Counted from the first letter of the stretch, positions 24,683-36,627 are shown. The stretch: DNA of 64,000 nucleotides from Siphonodentalium dalli (GCA_032622095.1 CP136068.1:156267151-156331150); one strand, 5' to 3'. Numbers and translations: made by a program. Notes: generated by a model not told the origin, from the sequence alone.

Positions 24683-25685
24683 TCAAAGTCGAATTGTGAA
24701 ATTTTCTGAAACGGCATACCTATATCGCCAGAAGCATTGTGCGAACAACACTCAGCGATTGGTTGTTCCGACTGCAACTAACATCCGCCATTGGATGTTG
24801 TACTCGCAATCTGATTGGTTCCTACTCTACACTGTGACTGGCCATCAGCGAGCTCGGTGGTGAGAAGTAAATGTTACCTTGATCCTCGTGATTTGGAGAA
24901 TCTTGTAGCAGGAAATGCGAGTAAAAGGTGTATAGATTGAGTGTGATTTTGCCATCGGCTTTTGTTTATTCATTATTTTCTTTAATGTTCGTAACATCAA
25001 AAGAACTGGACACGATAAAAAAGATACCTTTCGGGAAATATTTATCACAAAAAGTGTTCTTTTAGCGAATAAACTGACTGGGAGAGAACACAAATACATT
25101 TTCAAGCATTCTCTTTTTTATGTTTTAATCTGAATCAGATATTTTTTGGCGATATCATTAGCCATGTTAGTTTTCAATAATTTGACATTACGTGTTTCTG
25201 GGCCACTGGGAATGGATTGAGGGGGGGGGGGTGGAGGGAGGGGTTAGCAATTTTTCTACTTCAATTTCCTCCCGTGATTTCTGGCGTCTATATTGCTTAA
25301 TAAGTAGAAAGTCGTATATATTCATGATGTTGCAAAAGAAATTTATATAACTTACAGGAAATGGGTTCATGTGAATAATAGCGCGATCGTCCTATATGTG
25401 TTTGTTCGTGAATTATCACCATTTGATCATAGTACAACACCCGCCACCCCCCCCCCCCCCCAGTCTTGTTTTATTTGTTTCAATACACCCACATGACCTG
25501 GTATTGTATGTGTATACTGGCCGTCCGTGCCTTTGATATGTATATATGACAAATGGGATAACTTTGTAATTCTGATTTCAGGTCGATTTGATTAGATTAG
25601 GATTGCAGGTTGAAATTTTATAATTTAAGCTTGAAAGTAGGGTTATAGCATTTTTAAAATGTTTCTCTTTGTGAAAAATTTAGTT

Positions 25686-25701
25686 GGCCCTGAAAAGGGC
25701 C
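25686..25701 (-). terminator. Histone 3' stem-loop, H1 unit 5
   Basis: Same 16-nt hairpin, 40 nt after the stop. Confidence 0.97.
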
Positions 25702-25741
25702 GTTTGTAAAACTGGTTTCAAGACCAGAATGGATAGCGGAA

Positions 25742-26308
25742 TTATTTCGTCGCTTTCTTGGTAGCTGGCTTCTTTTTGGGAGTAGCCTTGGCTTTCGGTG
25801 GCTTTGCTGCTTTCTTCGCCGGGGATTTAGCCGTGGATGTTTTTGGTTTTGCAGCTGGCTTCTTTTTAGCTGGTGATTTCTTTGGTTTCGCAACCTTCTT
25901 CGTGTCTTTCTTTTCTGCAGCTTTCTTAGGCTTGGCAGCACCTTTCTTAGCTGGTGACTTCGCCTTCGGGTTTGGTTTAGCAGCTACTGGTTTCTTTGGC
26001 TTTGGCTTCTCAACTTTTGCTGTGCCAATTCCAAAGGACCCGGATGCTCCAGTTCCCTTGGCCTGCTTCAGCGAGTCATTTTTAACTCCAGCCTTTAGAG
26101 CCACCTTCAGTCTGTTGTTGACTGCCTTTGCATCATTTCCAAGGGTGAAGTTGGCCATGATGTACTTCAAAATAGCTTGTCGCGAAGACCCTCCTCGTTC
26201 TTTTAATTCTTTAACGGCAGCTATGACCATCTCGTTGTACTTTGGATGATCGGGTGTTTTCTTCGGTGCAGCCTTCTTCTTTGGAGTTGCGGTTGCAGTT
26301 TCAGCCAT
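25742..26308 (-). CDS. H1: Linker histone H1, unit 5
   Basis: 188 residues, identical protein, promoter uninterrupted. Confidence 0.97.
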   Translation of the reverse strand: MAETATATPKKKAAPKKTPDHPKYNEMVIAAVKELKERGGSSRQAILKYIMANFTLGNDAKAVNNRLKVALKAGVKNDSLKQAKGTGASGSFGIGTAKVEKPKPKKPVAAKPNPKAKSPAKKGAAKPKKAAEKKDTKKVAKPKKSPAKKKPAAKPKTSTAKSPAKKAAKPPKAKATPKKKPATKKATK

Positions 26309-28031
26309 AATTATTTTCGAGTGAACTGTAAAGAGATTGTGAGGTTGACGAGTGTCTGTTTGAAAATGCCGACCGCGAAATAAGCTGGCCTAATTGTGAT
26401 AGAGCGCGGGCGAAAATGAAAACACCCGGCTTCCGACAAAGGCCTGGGCGCATTTTGTTAATTTGTGTTTGTGTATGTTCAGTTATCGCCATATTTTACA
26501 AAAACTTATTGCAATTTTGCCAAAAGGAATTCACCATCTGTTGCGTGATATATTTTTCTATATGGTTTGTTCATTTTCTCAAAACTTCAGGCGAGAGATC
26601 AATATGTTTTTGGCAGTCAAAATTTTCAACTAAGATTTTGCGGTCAGCCATGCTCGCGAATTCTGCCCGCACACCACACACTTCAAAAGATCAAACTGCC
26701 GCGTGTTGGTATGCGTCTTTAAGTAGAGAATTAAAAGTCGAAATTTGTCAGCAAAGTGTTGTTTGGGAAGGTGGAAAAAAAACGAACATGTGTAATTGGT
26801 TAGATATGGAAATCGGATCGTTGGGGAAGCTGTGGCGCGTTTTCGGTCTTTTTAGAGAGTTGGGTGTAAAAATGAACGAGCTAATCCTAATATGACTGTG
26901 ATCCAAGTAGGCCAACACGTGTGTAGGGCCTATGCATTTGGGGGAAGGGAGGTCGGCATCGGGCGGGACCTATAATACTTAATATACTAAAGAATGAGGG
27001 AGAAATCGCCCCTCCTCCGACATTGTGTGCATATTTTTAACTTTAATAAAAGTTAAAAAAAATATAACGTTACAACTTGACTACATGTAAATGAATTATC
27101 CGGGGTGGGGACGGATATTATACAATATCACATATATGTATAATGATAAATATCTACTCGCATATATGCGCTACAGTACTCACAAACAACATCTGCCACC
27201 ATTATAAATTGTGAACCACCGATTCGGATTCGTTGTTCAGAAATGAAATATTGACGTCGGATGGTTCCCCAATCAACAAGAGAGTGAGCACGAAGTATTT
27301 CTGAGGTAAACAGCAATCAGCTTAGCCAGGCTTGTAAAGGTCTGTCGCGTCGGTATCGACGCCGAGACAACAATTAAGGTCGCTCGATACCGGCTCCAAT
27401 ATCAGTCCTATATTCATTAGTCATTTTTATTAAATGTTTAAAATTTCCAAATAGTTACTTAGATATTATACTAATTTATTGCAAATGGTATATGTTGGGG
27501 TTAATGATCTGCAGTATCTGTCTATACATGCACAGGTATGTCATTATCATTTTGACTGAGGGGTTCTCGCGTTCTCGTTACAGGCATGCTCCGTTTGCAT
27601 TGATTGAAGATTGTCTATAATCTTTATATGGGATCTAATGCAAAATTGAACGATACTCGAAAATCATCTGAAAATGTGTCACCTCACCAGGGTCGAAGAA
27701 GTGAGTACTACTCATTCAAATTACTAACGTGCATGTGTTAGTTGAGTTGACACTCATTTTATTGTTGATTACTAGTAATGATGACTGGCACTAATATACC
27801 TGGTTCTTATATATCTCATATATATATAAGAACAAGACCAATACATAGTGGCATAACTGGTAGTATATATATATATATATCTATGTTTGTCATACATTAT
27901 TTCCGATTCATTTGACATTGATTACCCCAACTATTCAGTCATTATTTGCTCGGTTTGCTGGCAATCATTATTTGCTAGGTTTGCTGGTAGAATTAGCAAT
28001 TTTTAGAGTTTATCTTTAGTGAAATTTTGGT

Positions 28032-28047
28032 GGCCCTGAAAAGGGCC
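28032..28047 (-). terminator. Histone 3' stem-loop, H3 unit 6
   Basis: Same 16-nt hairpin, 34 nt after the stop. Confidence 0.97.
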
Positions 28048-28081
28048 GTTTGTCTTTCTATTCGACACTGGGTCGTAAGAA

Positions 28082-28504
<423 letters not shown>

Positions 28505-29506
28505 TCAAAGTCGAATTGTGAAATTTTCTGAAACGGCATACCTATATCGCCAGAAGCATTGTGCGAACAACACTCAGCGATTGGTTGTTCCGACTGCAAC
28601 TAACATCCGCCATTGGATGTTGTACTCGCAATCTGATTGGTTCCTACTCTACACTGTGACTGGCCATCAGCGAGCTCGGTGGTGAGAAGTAAATGTTACC
28701 TTGATCCTCGTGATTTGGAGAATCTTGTAGCAGGAAATGCGAGTAAAAGGTGTATAGATTGAGTGTGATTTTGCCATCGGCTTTTGTTTATTCATTATTT
28801 TCTTTAATGTTCGTAACATCAAAAGAACTGGACACGATAAAAAAGATACCTTTCGGGAAATATTTATCACAAAAAGTGTTCTTTTAGCGAATAAACTGAC
28901 TGGGAGAGAACACAAATACATTTTCAAGCATTCTCTTTTTTATGTTTTAATCTGAATCAGATATTTTTTGGCGATATCATTAGCCATGTTAGTTTTCAAT
29001 AATTTGACATTACGTGTTTCTGGGCCACTGGGAATGGATTGAGGGGGGGGGGGTGGAGGGAGGGGTTAGCAATTTTTCTACTTCAATTTCCTCCCGTGAT
29101 TTCTGGCGTCTATATTGCTTAATAAGTAGAAAGTCGTATATATTCATGATGTTGCAAAAGAAATTTATATAACTTACAGGAAATGGGTTCATGTGAATAA
29201 TAGCGCGATCGTCCTATATGTGTTTGTTCGTGAATTATCACCATTTGATCATAGTACAACACCCGCCACCCCCCCCCCCCCCAGTCTTGTTTTATTTGTT
29301 TCAATACACCCACATGACCTGGTATTGTATGTGTATACTGGCCGTCCGTGCCTTTGATATGTATATATGACAAATGGGATAACTTTGTAATTCTGATTTC
29401 AGGTCGATTTGATTAGATTAGGATTGCAGGTTGAAATTTTATAATTTAAGCTTGAAAGTAGGGTTATAGCATTTTTAAAATGTTTCTCTTTGTGAAAAAT
29501 TTAGTT

Positions 29507-29522
29507 GGCCCTGAAAAGGGCC
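29507..29522 (-). terminator. Histone 3' stem-loop, H1 unit 6
   Basis: Same 16-nt hairpin, 40 nt after the stop. Confidence 0.97.
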
Positions 29523-29562
29523 GTTTGTAAAACTGGTTTCAAGACCAGAATGGATAGCGGAA

Positions 29563-30129
29563 TTATTTCGTCGCTTTCTTGGTAGCTGGCTTCTTTTTGG
29601 GAGTAGCCTTGGCTTTCGGTGGCTTTGCTGCTTTCTTCGCCGGGGATTTAGCCGTGGATGTTTTTGGTTTTGCAGCTGGCTTCTTTTTAGCTGGTGATTT
29701 CTTTGGTTTCGCAACCTTCTTCGTGTCTTTCTTTTCTGCAGCTTTCTTAGGCTTGGCAGCACCTTTCTTAGCTGGTGACTTCGCCTTCGGGTTTGGTTTA
29801 GCAGCTACTGGTTTCTTTGGCTTTGGCTTCTCAACTTTTGCTGTGCCAATTCCAAAGGACCCGGATGCTCCAGTTCCCTTGGCCTGCTTCAGCGAGTCAT
29901 TTTTAACTCCAGCCTTTAGAGCCACCTTCAGTCTGTTGTTGACTGCCTTTGCATCATTTCCAAGGGTGAAGTTGGCCATGATGTACTTCAAAATAGCTTG
30001 TCGCGAAGACCCTCCTCGTTCTTTTAATTCTTTAACGGCAGCTATGACCATCTCGTTGTACTTTGGATGATCGGGTGTTTTCTTCGGTGCAGCCTTCTTC
30101 TTTGGAGTTGCGGTTGCAGTTTCAGCCAT
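29563..30129 (-). CDS. H1: Linker histone H1, unit 6
   Basis: 188 residues, identical protein. Its upstream region includes the partial seventh unit, so its promoter is complete. Confidence 0.97.
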   Translation of the reverse strand: MAETATATPKKKAAPKKTPDHPKYNEMVIAAVKELKERGGSSRQAILKYIMANFTLGNDAKAVNNRLKVALKAGVKNDSLKQAKGTGASGSFGIGTAKVEKPKPKKPVAAKPNPKAKSPAKKGAAKPKKAAEKKDTKKVAKPKKSPAKKKPAAKPKTSTAKSPAKKAAKPPKAKATPKKKPATKKATK

Positions 30130-30535
30130 AATTATTTTCGAGTGAACTGTAAAGAGATTGTGAGGTTGACGAGTGTCTGTTTGAAAATGCCGACCGCGAA
30201 ATAAGCTGGCCTAATTGTGATAGAGCGCGGGCGAAAATGAAAACACCCGGCTTCCGACAAAGGCCTGGGCGCATTTTGTTAATTTGTGTTTGTGTATGTT
30301 CAGTTATCGCCATATTTTACAAAAACTTATTGCAATTTTGCCAAAAGGAATTCACCATCTGTTGCGTGATATATTTTTCTATATGGTTTGTTCATTTTCT
30401 CAAAACTTCAGGCGAGAGATCAATATGTTTTTGGCAGTCAAAATTTTCAACTAAGATTTTGCGGTCAGCCATGCTCGCGAATTCTGCCCGCACACCACAC
30501 ACTTCAAAAGATCAAACTGCCGCGTGTTGGTATGC

Positions 30536-31644
30536 GTCTTTAAGTAGAGAATTAAAAGTCGAAATTTGTCAGCAAAGTGTTGTTTGGGAAGGTGGAAAAA
30601 AAACGAACATGTGTAATTGGTTAGATATGGAAATCGGATCGTTGGGGAAGCTGTGGCGCGTTTTCGGTCTTTTTAGAGAGTTGGGTGTAAAAATGAACGA
30701 GCTAATCCTAATATGACTGTGATCCAAGTAGGCCAACACGTGTGTAGGGCCTATGCATTTGGGGGAAGGGAGGTCGGCATCGGGCGGGACCTATAATACT
30801 TAATATACTAAAGAATGAGGGAGAAATCGCCCCTCCTCCGACATTGTGTGCATATTTTTAACTTTAATAAAAGTTAAAAAAAATATAACGTTACAACTTG
30901 ACTACATGTAAATGAATTATCCGGGGTGGGGACGGATATTATACAATATCACATATATGTATAATGATAAATATCTACTCGCATATATGCGCTACAGTAC
31001 TCACAAACAACATCTGCCACCATTATAAATTGTGAACCACCGATTCGGATTCGTTGTTCAGAAATGAAATATTGACGTCGGATGGTTCCCCAATCAACAA
31101 GAGAGTGAGCACGAAGTATTTCTGAGGTAAACAGCAATCAGCTTAGCCAGGCTTGTAAAGGTCTGTCGCGTCGGTATCGACGCCGAGACAACAATTAAGG
31201 TCGCTCGATACCGGCTCCAATATCAGTCCTATATTCATTAGTCATTTTTATTAAATGTTTAAAATTTCCAAATAGTTACTTAGATATTATACTAATTTAT
31301 TGCAAATGGTATATGTTGGGGTTAATGATCTGCAGTATCTGTCTATACATGCACAGGTATGTCATTATCATTTTGACTGAGGGGTTCTCGCGTTCTCGTT
31401 ACAGGCATGCTCCGTTTGCATTGATTGAAGATTGTCTATAATCTTTATATGGGATCTAATGCAAAATTGAACGATACTCGAAAATCATCTGAAAATGTGT
31501 CACCTCACCAGGGTCGAAGAAGTGAGTACTACTCATTCAAATTACTAACGTGCATGTGTTAGTTGAGTTGACACTCATTTTATTGTTGATTACTAGTAAT
31601 GATGACTGGCACTAATATACCTGGTTCTTATATATCTCATATAT
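30536..31644 (-). repeat. Partial H1-H3 unit 7, spacer only
   Basis: Matches the first 1109 bp of a unit and stops inside the AT palindrome, 6 nt beyond its CTC centre, before any H3 sequence. It marks the right edge of the H1-H3 array. Confidence 0.9.
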
Positions 31645-31909
31645 GAATATTGAATCATTTTAAACTCTAAACTCTTACTCATTGCCATCAACAGTATTTT
31701 CAGGATAACCCTGTCTTATTTAATCCTATTTAGTGACGTCATACTTAATGATTATTAGGAATTTCCATGATACAAGATATATACACCATTAAATTGTCAT
31801 GTGTCCTTGTTTGTCAACTTTTTGTATTTTTCTGTTTGGACCCAATAAAATAGGCTGTGCCTGAGTTTTGGGTCCAATTTCATTCATGAGTTAATGAATA
31901 AAAATGTAT

Positions 31910-31950
<41 letters not shown>
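31645..31950 (+). mobile_element. Poly(A)-tailed retrosequence at the array junction
   Basis: About 269 bp of sequence not found elsewhere in the window is followed by a run of about 38 A (31914-31951). AATAAA at 31897-31902 lies 12 nt before the run, as at a genuine mRNA polyadenylation site. It looks like the 5'-truncated 3' end of a retrotransposon or of a retroposed cellular mRNA. No clear target duplication is seen; the two edges share only ATGAA. There is no coding frame worth reporting. Confidence 0.6.
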
Positions 31951-31953
<3 letters not shown>

Positions 31954-32199
31954 AACAGAAAATGAATAAAAAACCGTTTGAAAAATTTCCTTTATAAGAG
32001 ACCCGCGCGGATCGCAGTGCAGTCTAACCCAATTACACACACAACAAAGCAGTTTACCGCCCTCTCGCGCGGACTTCGGTGAAAACGTATAAATAACTAG
32101 GTCGATCCGTACTTTGGTTTAAATAGGAATTTTTAAAAAGAAATTTTATCATTACTCTATTTTCCGTCTTTTCGGAAAATACCAACCAAAAACTAAATC
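31951..32199 (+). promoter_or_regulatory. H2A promoter, unit T1
   Basis: It contains CCAAT at 32029-32033, TATAAATA at 32088-32095 and a second TATA-like TTTAAATAG at 32118-32126. TCATTAC at 32149-32155 resembles the histone cap consensus and is 31 bp from the second TATA-like box, making that box the likelier core element. The inverted H2B TATA (TTTATA) is retained, although the H2B gene on this side is gone. Confidence 0.6.
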
Positions 32200-32574
32200 A
32201 TGTCTGGACGTGGTAAAGGTGGCAAAGTAAAGGGAAAGGCAAAGTCCCGATCATCAAGGGCTGGACTCCAGTTTCCCGTCGGAAGAATCCATCGTCTTCT
32301 GAGAAAAGGCAACTATGCTGAGCGTGTCGGTGCCGGAGCTCCAGTCTACTTGGCTGCAGTTCTCGAATACCTCGCAGCTGAGGTCCTCGAGTTGGCAGGA
32401 AATGCTGCTCGTGACAACAAGAAAAGCAGAATCATACCAAGACATCTCCAGCTCGCCATCAGGAACGACGAAGAGTTGAACAAACTGTTGTCTGGTGTGA
32501 CCATCGCCCAGGGTGGTGTTCTGCCAAACATCCAGGCTGTCCTCCTCCCCAAGAAATCTCAGAGCAGCAAGTAA
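32200..32574 (+). CDS. H2A: Histone H2A, unit T1
   Basis: A 124-residue canonical H2A that pairs with H2B and forms the acidic patch on the nucleosome face. The N-tail is [21 protein letters not shown]. The histone fold runs from about residue 25 to 97 with the AGLQFPVGR signature, and the acidic-patch glutamates and aspartate ([14 protein letters not shown]) are present. The C-terminal tail ends KKSQSSK; it contains SQ but lacks the acidic-hydrophobic end of H2A.X. The gene is intronless and full length. The stem-loop follows 31 nt after the stop, and H4 lies about 2 kb downstream on the same strand. Confidence 0.98.
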   Translation: MSGRGKGGKVKGKAKSRSSRAGLQFPVGRIHRLLRKGNYAERVGAGAPVYLAAVLEYLAAEVLELAGNAARDNKKSRIIPRHLQLAIRNDEELNKLLSGVTIAQGGVLPNIQAVLLPKKSQSSK

Positions 32575-32605
32575 ACAGTTTGCTACTCAAACTCAAATAC
32601 AAAAC

Positions 32606-32621
32606 GGCCCTTTTCAGGGCC
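32606..32621 (+). terminator. Histone 3' stem-loop, H2A T1
   Basis: GGCCCTTTTCAGGGCC, 31 nt after the stop. Confidence 0.97.
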
Positions 32622-32634
32622 ACCCAAATTTTCC

Positions 32635-32664
32635 AAAAAGAGAAACTATTACAAAATTGCTATA
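32635..32664 (+). promoter_or_regulatory. H2A histone downstream element with ATTGCTA motif
   Basis: AAAAAGAGAAACTATT is the presumed U7 pairing element. AAAATTGCTATA follows at 32653-32664, starting 32 nt after the stem-loop. The retroposon 3' UTR contains a near copy of 32642-32667. Confidence 0.65.
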
Positions 32665-33028
32665 TTTGATAATAACAAATAATAATAATAATAATAATAA
32701 ATAAACGCAAACAATTGCAAGGCAGGAAAAGTGATTCAATGTGCTAAACTTAAGAGAGTCCAAACCCAAACACAGACTCCGGGTTGCAAGCCAAATCACA
32801 TAATCGATTATTTTATGACTTTCGTCGCCATTTATTTATAATTATAATTATTCAATTATTTACAATTGAATAAAGTGTGTCTTTTCCTCATGCAAACCAA
32901 GCATTACTTTTATTCAGTTTACAACATGTTAAAGTGATGTGAAACACCCCGGTAGGGTGGAACCAGGGAATAATCAACAATAATAAACAATTGAGTGTTG
33001 TTCAAACGATTTGTTTTTCTTCTTCTAT
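32665..33028. other. H2A-H4 spacer, proximal part (T1)
   Basis: Non-coding, with an (AAT)n microsatellite at about 32682-32703 and AT-rich sequence. No gene or RNA recognised. It recurs in all eight trimer units. Confidence 0.6.
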
Positions 33029-33182
33029 GGAGTGGAGGAGTGGAGTGGAGTGGAGTGGAGTGGAGTGGAGTGGAGCGGAGTAGTGTGGGTGGAGTGGAGT
33101 GGAGTGGAGTGGAATGGAGCTGGAGCGGAGCGGAGCGGAGCGGAGTAGTGTGGGTGGAGTGGAGTGGAGTGGAGTGGAGTGG
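33029..33182 (+). repeat. GGAGT/GGAGC minisatellite in H2A-H4 spacer
   Basis: A G-rich pentamer array (AGTGG and AGCGG variants) split by two GTAGTGTGGGT interruptions. T1 and T2 have seven AGTGG units in the first block; T3 to T8 have five, a 10-bp difference. Other copies: 37051-37204, 42251-42394, 46263-46406, 50275-50418, 54287-54430, 58299-58442 and 62365-62508. Frames rich in W, S, G and E across it are by-products. Confidence 0.9.
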
Positions 33183-33400
33183 TACAGTCGATTTGCTTCA
33201 GATTGTTGGCGATGTTAGTATAATGTTAAATACCTTCAGTTAGTTGACATAGCGCCCGAATACTAACTTATCGGTTTCACGCACCTGAACAAGTATACAC
33301 AATAAAGTACACAATATGTCTTTCTGTGCATCAGTGACACAACTTATGTTTTTGTTTTGTGTTGTTTTAACAATGTTGCCTTTTAATAGTTTATGCATGT

Positions 33401-33717
33401 CCTTCCTTCCTTCCTTCCTTCCTTCCTTCCTTCCTTCCTTCCTTCCTTCCTTCATCCATTCCTTTCTTCCCTTTCTTTCTTTCTTTCTTTCTTTCTTCAT
33501 TCCTTTCTTCCTTCCTTCCTTCCTTCATCCATTCCTTTCTTCCCTTTCTTTCTTCATTCCTTTCTTCCTTCCTTCCTTCCTTCCTTCCTTCCTTCCTTCC
33601 TTCCTTCCTTCCTTCCTTCCTTCCTCCCCCCCCCCCTTCTCTCTCTCTTTCTTTCTTTCTTTCTTTTCTTTCTTTCTTTCCTTTCTTCCTTCTTTCCTTC
33701 CTTCCTTCCCCCCCCCT

Positions 33718-33762
<45 letters not shown>
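33401..33762 (+). repeat. 362-bp polypyrimidine tract (TTCC, TTTC, CT repeats)
   Basis: An almost pure C/T strand made of (CCTT)n, (CTTT)n, (CT)n and C runs, with a few ATCC breaks. Such tracts can form triplex DNA. It lies between H2A and H4 in every trimer unit (37423-37784, 42613-42974, 46625-46986, 50637-50998, 54649-55010, 58661-59022, 62727-63088). The long Ser/Phe/Pro/Leu frames across it are not genes. Confidence 0.9.
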
Positions 33763-34439
33763 AGTTTTACTAATGTTTGTATTGTTATTCCTTTAGCACA
33801 TTAACTTACATTTTTTCCCTAGCTCTCTTTCTCTGTTTCATCTTTTCTTTTCTTTTCTTTTCATCTACATCGTCTATAAAAACAAATTCAATTGTTTGCT
33901 TCTTTTCTTTCTTTCTTTTGTGTTTGTCACCGACACGTACCGGATGCGCACAAACTGACAATAAAAATTAAAGGCTACATACGGGGTGTTTCACATTGAA
34001 GTGACCTATGTTTGTGTAATATCATACTAATATGTATGTGCGTGAGAGAAAGAAAAAAGAAAAACAAACCGAGCTGGGGTAAATACATATCAGCAGCACG
34101 ACGTACGTCTTTTCTGTTGGTCAACGGGACGTCACTCTATGCACAGGGGCGTGTTGACGTTTTGACGTTATAACAATTTAACAGAACTTTTAAAGAAACA
34201 AAATGCTGCTAACTGCCTTGTTCCAATGTTGAGTGACCGAAGGCACGAACCATTAACAACTTTACGTGTAAATTATTAGTCGAAGGAAGAAATAAAAATA
34301 AATACATACATAGGCCCATATTTACCTACCTCGAAATTACCAACTTCCACTTTCCCGCTTTTATTTGTCACACTCCAGTGGTGGTTCATATCATGCACGT
34401 CATAGAGCTGCAAAGAGAAACCAGGTCAGTGATTAGAAT
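33763..34439. other. H2A-H4 spacer, distal part (T1)
   Basis: Non-coding. It contains more TTTTC tracts to about 33920, then GGACGTCACT (34127-34136) and two TGACGTT motifs near 34155-34170. These resemble CRE/ATF half-sites but lie 380-420 bp from the H4 ATG. Nothing else recognised. Confidence 0.45.
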
Positions 34440-34860
<421 letters not shown>

Positions 34861-34895
34861 ACACCCGAAAGACCGAAGCACAGCTTCAAACAAAC

Positions 34896-34911
34896 GGCCC
34901 TTTTCAGGGCC
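34896..34911 (+). terminator. Histone 3' stem-loop, H4 T1
   Basis: GGCCCTTTTCAGGGCC, 35 nt after the stop. Confidence 0.97.
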
Positions 34912-34924
34912 ACCAAATTGTTTT

Positions 34925-34950
34925 AAAGAAATACTTTAAAAATTGCTGTA
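34925..34950 (+). promoter_or_regulatory. H4 histone downstream element with TTGCTGTA motif
   Basis: AAAGAAATACTTT followed by AAAATTGCTGTA (34939-34950), the latter starting 28 nt after the stem-loop. It is the most divergent of the five versions. Confidence 0.5.
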
Positions 34951-35480
34951 CATCAAAAATAAAACAAAATACGCCATGTTAGTATCATTTAGTATATGCA
35001 CGAAAGGCAGAAAGAAAGAAAGAAAGAAAGAAGTTCATTATTTTATTTCCCCCCGAACACCTGCACCGTGTTAGTTTCAAGCTAGTATATAGATAAAGTG
35101 CATAGTTAAACTAAAATGTGTATGGAAATGTGACCTAATTTTGAATCACTTGTTACATCAGGTCAGGTTCACATTTTTATTCCAAAAACAAATGCTGTAA
35201 AACATTGCCAGTGAATTAGGCTACATACATTTCACAATTAATCATTGTGCCACCCACATACTTGGAATAAATATTTAAACAAGCTCATTCTCGTGATTTC
35301 TTGCATACATTTCTATACACCTATACGGGGACATGTACGTTATATAATTGTTCCCAATAAATGCTATGTGCACTTTATTTGGGATATTTGCTTATATATT
35401 TATTCAGTTCCTTTTCTTTCTTTTCTTTGCATGTTTATTCGTTAATTCCTCATTTCCCTAACCCACAGTGATTCGAATAG
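34951..35480. other. Convergent H4-H2B spacer (T1)
   Basis: Non-coding AT-rich DNA between two converging genes, with a short (AAAG)n run near 35010-35032. No gene recognised. It recurs in every trimer unit. Confidence 0.6.
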
Positions 35481-35508
35481 TTTAGCAATTCTAATAGTTT
35501 ATCTTTTT
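35481..35508 (-). promoter_or_regulatory. H2B histone downstream element with ATTGCTA motif
   Basis: On the gene strand AAAAAGATAAACTATT is followed by AGAATTGCTAAA, with the last motif 29 nt after the stem-loop. It is closest in sequence to the H2A version. Confidence 0.6.
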
Positions 35509-35521
35509 GGAAAATTTGGGT

Positions 35522-35537
35522 GGCCCTGAAAAGGGCC
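35522..35537 (-). terminator. Histone 3' stem-loop, H2B T1
   Basis: Same 16-nt hairpin on the minus strand, 29 nt after the stop. Confidence 0.97.
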
Positions 35538-35566
35538 GTTTGTGTGTAAAGCTGTAAGTGAACAGT

Positions 35567-35938
35567 TTACTTGCTGCTGGTGTACTTGGTGACGGCCTTG
35601 GTACCCTCAGAGACGGCGTGCTTGGCCAATTCACCTGGGAGAAGAAGTCTGACGGCGGTCTGGACCTCTCGGGAGGTGATGGTGGATCGTTTGTTGTAGT
35701 GAGCCAATCGGGAGGCCTCAGCTGCGATCCTCTCGAAGATGTCGTTGACAAAGCTGTTCATGATGGACATGGCTTTGCTGCTGACACCGGTGTCTGGGTG
35801 CACCTGTTTCAAGACTTTGTAGATGTAGATTCCGTAGGATTCCTTCCTTTTTCGGTGCCTCTTCTTGGTGCCGGTCGTTGACGCCTTCTGGGTCTTGGTG
35901 GCCTTTTTGGCTCCTTTGCTTCCTGCTTTGGGTGGCAT
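35567..35938 (-). CDS. H2B: Histone H2B, unit T1
   Basis: A 123-residue H2B, the partner of H2A. The short basic tail ([16 protein letters not shown]...) is followed by [27 protein letters not shown], the start of the histone fold. The [34 protein letters not shown] segment at the end includes the lysine that is ubiquitinated in other animals. It is intronless and complete, and transcribed divergently from the next H2A across 283 bp. Confidence 0.98.
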   Translation of the reverse strand: MPPKAGSKGAKKATKTQKASTTGTKKRHRKRKESYGIYIYKVLKQVHPDTGVSSKAMSIMNSFVNDIFERIAAEASRLAHYNKRSTITSREVQTAVRLLLPGELAKHAVSEGTKAVTKYTSSK

Positions 35939-36221
35939 GATTAAGTTTTTCTAAGTGCGATCGAGAGATTCGATGAACAGAAAATGAATAAAAAACCGTT
36001 TGAAAAATTTCCTTTATAAGAGACCCGCGCGGATCGCAGTGCAGTCTAACCCAATTACACACACAACAAAGCAGTTTACCGCCCTCTCGCGCGGACTTCG
36101 GTGAAAACGTATAAATAACTAGGTCGATCCGTACTTTGGTTTAAATAGGAATTTTTAAAAAGAAATTTTATCATTACTCTATTTTCCGTCTTTTCGGAAA
36201 ATACCAACCAAAAACTAAATC
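35939..36221. promoter_or_regulatory. Divergent H2B/H2A promoter, T1-T2 (intact reference)
   Basis: The 283-bp region serves both genes. For H2B (minus): TATAAA (plus strand 36013-36018) lies 75-80 bp upstream of its ATG and a TCATTT cap-like motif (35982-35987) at 44-49 bp. For H2A (plus): CCAAT, TATAAATA at 36110-36117, TTTAAATAG at 36140-36148 and TCATTAC at 36171-36177. Sharing one region should help match H2A and H2B output. Confidence 0.65.
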
Positions 36222-36596
36222 ATGTCTGGACGTGGTAAAGGTGGCAAAGTAAAGGGAAAGGCAAAGTCCCGATCATCAAGGGCTGGACTCCAGTTTCCCG
36301 TCGGAAGAATCCATCGTCTTCTGAGAAAAGGCAACTATGCTGAGCGTGTCGGTGCCGGAGCTCCAGTCTACTTGGCTGCAGTTCTCGAATACCTCGCAGC
36401 TGAGGTCCTCGAGTTGGCAGGAAATGCTGCTCGTGACAACAAGAAAAGCAGAATCATACCAAGACATCTCCAGCTCGCCATCAGGAACGACGAAGAGTTG
36501 AACAAACTGTTGTCTGGTGTGACCATCGCCCAGGGTGGTGTTCTGCCAAACATCCAGGCTGTCCTCCTCCCCAAGAAATCTCAGAGCAGCAAGTAA
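36222..36596 (+). CDS. H2A: Histone H2A, unit T2
   Basis: 124 residues, protein identical to T1, with a complete divergent promoter shared with the T1 H2B. Confidence 0.98.
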   Translation: MSGRGKGGKVKGKAKSRSSRAGLQFPVGRIHRLLRKGNYAERVGAGAPVYLAAVLEYLAAEVLELAGNAARDNKKSRIIPRHLQLAIRNDEELNKLLSGVTIAQGGVLPNIQAVLLPKKSQSSK

Positions 36597-36627
36597 ACAG
36601 TTTGCTACTCAAACTCAAATACAAAAC

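Noticed and set aside
31914-31951. Poly(A) run as an assembly gap or padding
   Set aside because: A polyadenylation signal sits 12 nt before it and real trimer sequence follows at once, so a retrotransposed tail is more likely, though read support was not available.
32995-33243. Frame encoding repeated WSGVE motifs
   Set aside because: It is the translation of the GGAGT minisatellite; it changes frame and start between units with 10-bp length differences.
33316-33804. Long frames rich in Ser, Phe, Pro and Leu in the H2A-H4 spacer (all units)
   Set aside because: They translate a simple polypyrimidine repeat in several frames at once, with no promoter or homology.
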